From the NCBI RefSeq assembly GCF_030733265.1, contig NZ_JASHJI010000019.1, positions 1 to 64,000 of the forward strand: a stretch of DNA of 64,000 nucleotides, written 5' to 3'. The notes under the pieces are model-generated. The model searched no databases. It was given only the letters and a program-made list of their open reading frames with translations, and was not told the DNA's origin. The position numbers and the translations under genes were made by a program. Origin of the DNA: Roseibium sp. MMSF_3412 (GTDB lineage: Bacteria; Pseudomonadota; Alphaproteobacteria; Rhizobiales; Stappiaceae). Positions 60,463-64,000 of this stretch are shown here, piece after piece. Position 1 is the stretch's first letter. Every line of letters begins with the position of its first letter.

Positions 60463-61306
60463 CGCCCGCGGACAGATCCGCCGCCTCCCCGGCCTCCGTC
60501 TTTGGCTCAGCGGCGGCTGGTTGCTCCTTCTCGTTCTGGCTGCAGTGTTCGCGCCGATGATCAGTCCGCACGATCCGCTGGAGCAGGACCTTTTCGCAGC
60601 AAGGCTGCCGCCCTTCTGGCAGCAAGGCGCCGACCCCGCCTATCTGCTTGGCACCGATTCCCTCGGCCGTGACCTCCTGAGCCGGATGCTTTACGGAGCA
60701 CGGCTGGCGCTGACAGTCGCGCTCGTTGCGGGAACCCTGACCTGCCTGGTCGGCGCGACGCTTGGGCTGATCGCCGGCTATTTCCGGGGCTGGGCAGACC
60801 TCGTCATCTCCCGCCTTGTCGACATCTGGATGGCGTTTCCGCCCGTGCTGTTCGCGATCCTGCTGATTGCCGTTCTCGGAACAGGCCTGACCTCGATTAT
60901 TGTGGCGATCGTCGTGATCGACTGGACCCGGTTCTCGCGCGTGGTGCGGGCGGAAGCCATGAGCCAGGGCGCGATGGACTACGTTGCATCCGCGCAGGTT
61001 GCCGGACGCAGCCGTCTCGGCATCGCGCTTGCCGAAATTCTGCCCAACGTGCTGCCGACAATCGTCGCCCTGTTGACCCTTGAAATGGGCATCGCGGTGA
61101 TCGTCGAAGCGATCCTGAGTTTCGTCAACCTGTCGATCTCGACCGACCAGCCGACCTGGGGCGGCATGATCGCCGAGGGGCGCACATCGATCTATCAGGC
61201 CTGGTGGGTCCTGGTGTTCCCGCTTGTTGCCCTGTTCCTCACTGTGCTCAGTTTTTCGCAACTCGGCGAAGGCCTGAAAGACTATTTCGATCCGGTGCTG
61301 CGATGA
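60455..61306 (+). CDS. Dipeptide-type ABC permease (DppC-like)
   Basis: Permease of 283 residues. Family traits: the ISPHDPLEQDLFAARLPP segment, LGTDSLGRDLLSRMLYGARLALTV, and the loop ASAQVAGRSRLGIALAEILPNV. Overlaps DppB upstream by eight bases and the ATPase downstream by four. Confidence 0.87.
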   Translation: MHDARGQIRRLPGLRLWLSGGWLLLLVLAAVFAPMISPHDPLEQDLFAARLPPFWQQGADPAYLLGTDSLGRDLLSRMLYGARLALTVALVAGTLTCLVGATLGLIAGYFRGWADLVISRLVDIWMAFPPVLFAILLIAVLGTGLTSIIVAIVVIDWTRFSRVVRAEAMSQGAMDYVASAQVAGRSRLGIALAEILPNVLPTIVALLTLEMGIAVIVEAILSFVNLSISTDQPTWGGMIAEGRTSIYQAWWVLVFPLVALFLTVLSFSQLGEGLKDYFDPVLR

Positions 61307-62169
61307 GCTATCTCACGATCAAGGACCTGACGGTCCGGCTCAAGAACGGCGTTCCCTTGCTGCGCAAGGTTTCGCTCGAGGTCAAATCAGGCGAAGTCCG
61401 GGCGCTAGTCGGCGAAAGCGGCGCAGGCAAGAGCATGATCGGAAAGGCCGTGCTCGGCATCCTTCCGCGCGCGGCGAAACTCACCGGCGGCGAAATCCTG
61501 CTCGATGGCGAGGACCTGCTGACATTGCCGCCAAAAGCCCGGCGGGCCAAGATCGGTGCAAAGGTGGCGCTGATCCCGCAAGACCCGCTGACCGCACTCA
61601 ATCCGTCCCGTAGGGTCGGCCCGCAGATCACGGACCGGCTCGTCGACATTCTCGGATGGAAGCGCAAGCAGGCGGAAGACCGCGCCGCTGAACTCCTCGA
61701 CGAGGTGCACATCCAGTCGCCGGAGCGGGTGATGAGATCCTATCCGCATGAACTGTCCGGCGGTATGCGCCAACGCATTCTGATCGCCTCGGCCTTTGCG
61801 GCCGAACCCAAGCTGATCATCGCCGACGAACCGACGACAGCGCTCGATGTCACGGTGCAGAAACAGATCCTCAAACTGATCCGCGAGATGCAGGAACGGC
61901 ACGACACGGCGCTGCTTTTCGTGACGCACGATCTCGGTGTTGTCTCCAAGATCAGCCAGTCCCTGACGGTTCTTTATGCCGGAATGGTCATCGAGGAAAC
62001 GGATGTCAGAACCTTCTTCGCGGAACCCGGTCACGCCTACTCAAGGGCATTGCTTGCGGCGACGCCGAAATACACCGACCCCGACGGCTCGCTCATGCCC
62101 GTTCCGGACAGCATTATTTCCCAGGTGGAGCAGCAAGTTGCCGCCTTCGATGCGCAGTTGAAGAGGTGA
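61303..62169 (+). CDS. Dipeptide-type ABC ATPase (DppD-like)
   Basis: ATPase of 288 residues. Walker A GESGAGKS, signature LSGGMRQRILIASAF, Walker B KLIIADEPTTALD. The C-terminal tail lacks the full four-Cys oligopeptide domain, as in shorter DppD proteins. Starts within the permease stop (ATGA). Confidence 0.86.
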   Translation: MSYLTIKDLTVRLKNGVPLLRKVSLEVKSGEVRALVGESGAGKSMIGKAVLGILPRAAKLTGGEILLDGEDLLTLPPKARRAKIGAKVALIPQDPLTALNPSRRVGPQITDRLVDILGWKRKQAEDRAAELLDEVHIQSPERVMRSYPHELSGGMRQRILIASAFAAEPKLIIADEPTTALDVTVQKQILKLIREMQERHDTALLFVTHDLGVVSKISQSLTVLYAGMVIEETDVRTFFAEPGHAYSRALLAATPKYTDPDGSLMPVPDSIISQVEQQVAAFDAQLKR

Positions 62170-62177
62170 GCGGCACC

Positions 62178-62981
62178 ATGAGCGACCTCATCTACCGTGT
62201 CAAAGACCTGAAAGTTTCCTTTCCCGACCTGGCGCACAAACCTCTCTTCGGTGCCGCGCCGCGCACGAGTGTCCTCAAAGGCCTCACTTTCGATGTTGCC
62301 AGGGGCGATGTGCTCGGCATTGTCGGCGGCTCCGGGTCCGGAAAATCGACGCTCGGGCGTGCCATGATCCGCTTGCTCCGGCCGGACTCCGGATCGATCC
62401 TGTTCGAGGGAACGGAGATCGCGCAGCTCGGCGAAGACGACCTGCGCCCGTTGCGCAAACGGTTTCAGATGATCTTTCAGGATCCGATGTCCTCGCTCAA
62501 CCCGCGCCGCCGTGTGGGCGGCATCATTGCCGGCCCGCTTCGCCTGCAAGGCTTCGACGACATACCGAGGCGCGTCGATGATGCCCTGGAAATGGTTGGC
62601 CTGCCGAAGAGCTTTTCCGAACGGTATCCGCACGAACTGTCGGGCGGCCAGCGGCAAAGGGTCGGTATTGCCCGCGCGATCGCCCTCAAACCCGACTTCA
62701 TTCTGGCCGACGAAATCGTGTCGGGCCTGGACGTTTCCTCGCAGGCCCAGGTGCTGAACCTTCTGGAGCAGCTGGTGCGGGACCTCGGTCTGACGCTTGC
62801 CTTTGTCAGTCACGACCTGTCGGTCATCCGAAGACTGTGCTCGCGCATTCTTGTCATGCACCATGGCGAGATCGTCGAAAACGCGGCAACGGCCGACCTT
62901 TTCGCAAATCCGCAGGCGGAGTACACGCGCACGCTGCTGGATGCCATTCCGTTGCCGGATCCCGACCAGGTCTGGGCCTGA
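62178..62981 (+). CDS. Dipeptide-type ABC ATPase (DppF-like)
   Basis: ATPase of 267 residues. Walker A GGSGSGKST, signature LSGGQRQRVGIARAI, Walker B FILADEIVSGLD. Alternative start GTG 62166 overlaps the upstream stop; ATG 62178 has a better AGAGG site. Last gene of the plus-strand ABC operon. Confidence 0.86.
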   Translation: MSDLIYRVKDLKVSFPDLAHKPLFGAAPRTSVLKGLTFDVARGDVLGIVGGSGSGKSTLGRAMIRLLRPDSGSILFEGTEIAQLGEDDLRPLRKRFQMIFQDPMSSLNPRRRVGGIIAGPLRLQGFDDIPRRVDDALEMVGLPKSFSERYPHELSGGQRQRVGIARAIALKPDFILADEIVSGLDVSSQAQVLNLLEQLVRDLGLTLAFVSHDLSVIRRLCSRILVMHHGEIVENAATADLFANPQAEYTRTLLDAIPLPDPDQVWA

Positions 62982-62986
62982 CACTC

Positions 62987-64000
62987 TCAGAGATCGAGCT
63001 CGAACCGCCGGATGAAGTCCGCATCGGGTGTGACGCCATGCCCGGGACCTTTCGGAATGGAGACGTAGCCGCCCGATGATTTCACCTGGCCCTGAATGTC
63101 CAGCGGCTGCTGCAGCAGGTCGTCGCGGAACTTGTTGTCCGTCGTGTCGAACTCAAGCATCGGCTCCCATGGGTGGAGGCCGCCGGGAAGGGCCGGCATC
63201 GCCGCCAGAAGCTGAATGTTGGTGGCAACCGCGATGGCCGATCCCCAGACGTGGTTGATCACCGGTGTGAAGTGCGCATGGCAAAGGGCGAGCACGCGCA
63301 GATATTCACTTACGCCGCCAAGCGCGCAGACCTCGGGCTGGGCGATATCAAGGCCTCGGTTTTCCAGGATCTGGCGCCAGCCCCAGCGATTGAACTCAGC
63401 CTCGCCCCCGGAAATGTTGACGCGAAGCCCGCTGCGCAGCTCCCGGTATCCATCGAGATCCTCGGGCGCGACGGGTTCTTCAAACCAGTAGGCGCCCAGC
63501 TCCTCCAGAGCCCTGCCGACAAAAAAGGCGTCGGACGTGGTGTAACAATGGTTGGCGTCGACCATGAACTTGCCGCGGCCTTCCACGCTTTCCGCGACCG
63601 CCTGGCAGAGCCTGACATCCTCTTTCGGTCCGAGGCCGGTTTTCATCTTTGCCGCGGCGAACCCCATATCCATGATCTGCGCGGCTTCCTCCCGGAAGCG
63701 CGCCACGTGATCGTCGACACTTTCGCGCTTGAGCATCATGCCGTATCCGTAAGCCTGGATGCGGTCGCGATGCGCGCCGCCGATCAGCTTGTGAAGCGGC
63801 AGGCCGGCAACCTTGCCGGCAATATCCCAAAGGGCGATATCGACACCGGAAAGCGCCTGCAGGGGCATGCCCTTCTGGCCGTGGTCGCGCATGAGATTGT
63901 AGACCCTGTGCCAGAGCGCGTCGCGATCCATCGGGTCGCTGCCGAGAATGATCGGCTGGATAACCTTCTCGACGATCCCCTTGTTCGCGATCGCGACATT
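62987..64000 (-). CDS. Mandelate racemase/muconate lactonising family enzyme (partial)
   Basis: Enolase-superfamily enzyme open at the right edge, so its 5' end lies outside. 338 residues are visible. The K-x-K base is AKMKTG, metal ligands are the Asp in MVDANH, Glu in FEEPV and Glu in SGGEAEF, and the His in INHVWGSA. These fit a sugar-acid dehydratase or racemase (mandelate-racemase subgroup). Convergent with the dipeptide-type ABC operon by five bases. Substrate unknown. Confidence 0.8.
   Translation of the reverse strand, partial: NVAIANKGIVEKVIQPIILGSDPMDRDALWHRVYNLMRDHGQKGMPLQALSGVDIALWDIAGKVAGLPLHKLIGGAHRDRIQAYGYGMMLKRESVDDHVARFREEAAQIMDMGFAAAKMKTGLGPKEDVRLCQAVAESVEGRGKFMVDANHCYTTSDAFFVGRALEELGAYWFEEPVAPEDLDGYRELRSGLRVNISGGEAEFNRWGWRQILENRGLDIAQPEVCALGGVSEYLRVLALCHAHFTPVINHVWGSAIAVATNIQLLAAMPALPGGLHPWEPMLEFDTTDNKFRDDLLQQPLDIQGQVKSSGGYVSIPKGPGHGVTPDADFIRRFELDL

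Overview
The window is GC-rich, gene-dense alphaproteobacterial chromosome. Overlapping ATGA/TGATG junctions, strong GGAGG-type ribosome sites, TRAP and Liv transporters, ectoine catabolism, CO-dehydrogenase-type genes and quinoprotein alcohol oxidation all fit a marine or soil Hyphomicrobiales/Roseobacter-like heterotroph; a Roseibium/Labrenzia-type organism is my best guess, by inference only. I saw no tRNA, rRNA, CRISPR array, phage or insertion sequence.

Region 1 (1-1.4 kb, minus strand) is the start of a coxG-coxS-coxL molybdenum hydroxylase operon. The first 13 codons of coxL lie at the left edge. Region 2 (1.6-18.4 kb) is a quinoprotein alcohol-oxidation island: FIST sensor, hybrid histidine kinase and LuxR-type regulator; an ExaF/PedH-like alcohol dehydrogenase whose active site carries the second Asp typical of lanthanide-dependent enzymes; a PHB-depolymerase-like esterase; a Sel1 protein; the PQQ-associated ABC system (permease, ATPase, small periplasmic protein, beta-propeller, binding protein); cytochrome c550 PedF; a XoxJ-like binding protein; and a NosR-like flavo/iron-sulfur membrane protein translationally coupled to an ApbE flavin transferase. 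No PQQ biosynthesis gene is present.

Region 3 (18.5-25.7 kb, minus) holds the ectoine-degradation set eutB, eutC, doeA (eutD) and doeB (eutE) below a TRAP transporter. Region 4 (26.1-31.1 kb) has a thioesterase, a two-subunit Rieske oxygenase with a phthalate-dioxygenase-type reductase, a MarR regulator and a LysR regulator. A perfect ATATGAAATTTCATAT palindrome before the reductase recurs with 14/16 matches before the TRAP operon, suggesting shared control. Region 5 (31.2-36.7 kb) couples a D-cysteine desulfhydrase/cysteate lyase-like PLP enzyme to a betaine-type ABC importer, whose permease has a long extra N-terminal domain, and to an alpha/beta hydrolase. Region 6 (36.7-41.7 kb) is miscellaneous: outer-membrane beta-barrel, two GNAT acetyltransferases, homocysteine S-methyltransferase, TetR regulator, EEP-fold phosphoesterase.

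Region 7 (41.8-64 kb) looks like a catabolic island for an organic acid or aromatic/indolic compound. A gntR-cupin-livJGFHM operon faces a kynureninase-like gene across two inverted TCGTATACAG sites. A cyclase/oxidoreductase/marR/iorA/iorB operon faces a second, paralogous oxidoreductase followed by a dipeptide-type ABC importer. An enolase-superfamily dehydratase/racemase runs off the right edge. The substrates are not evident from sequence.
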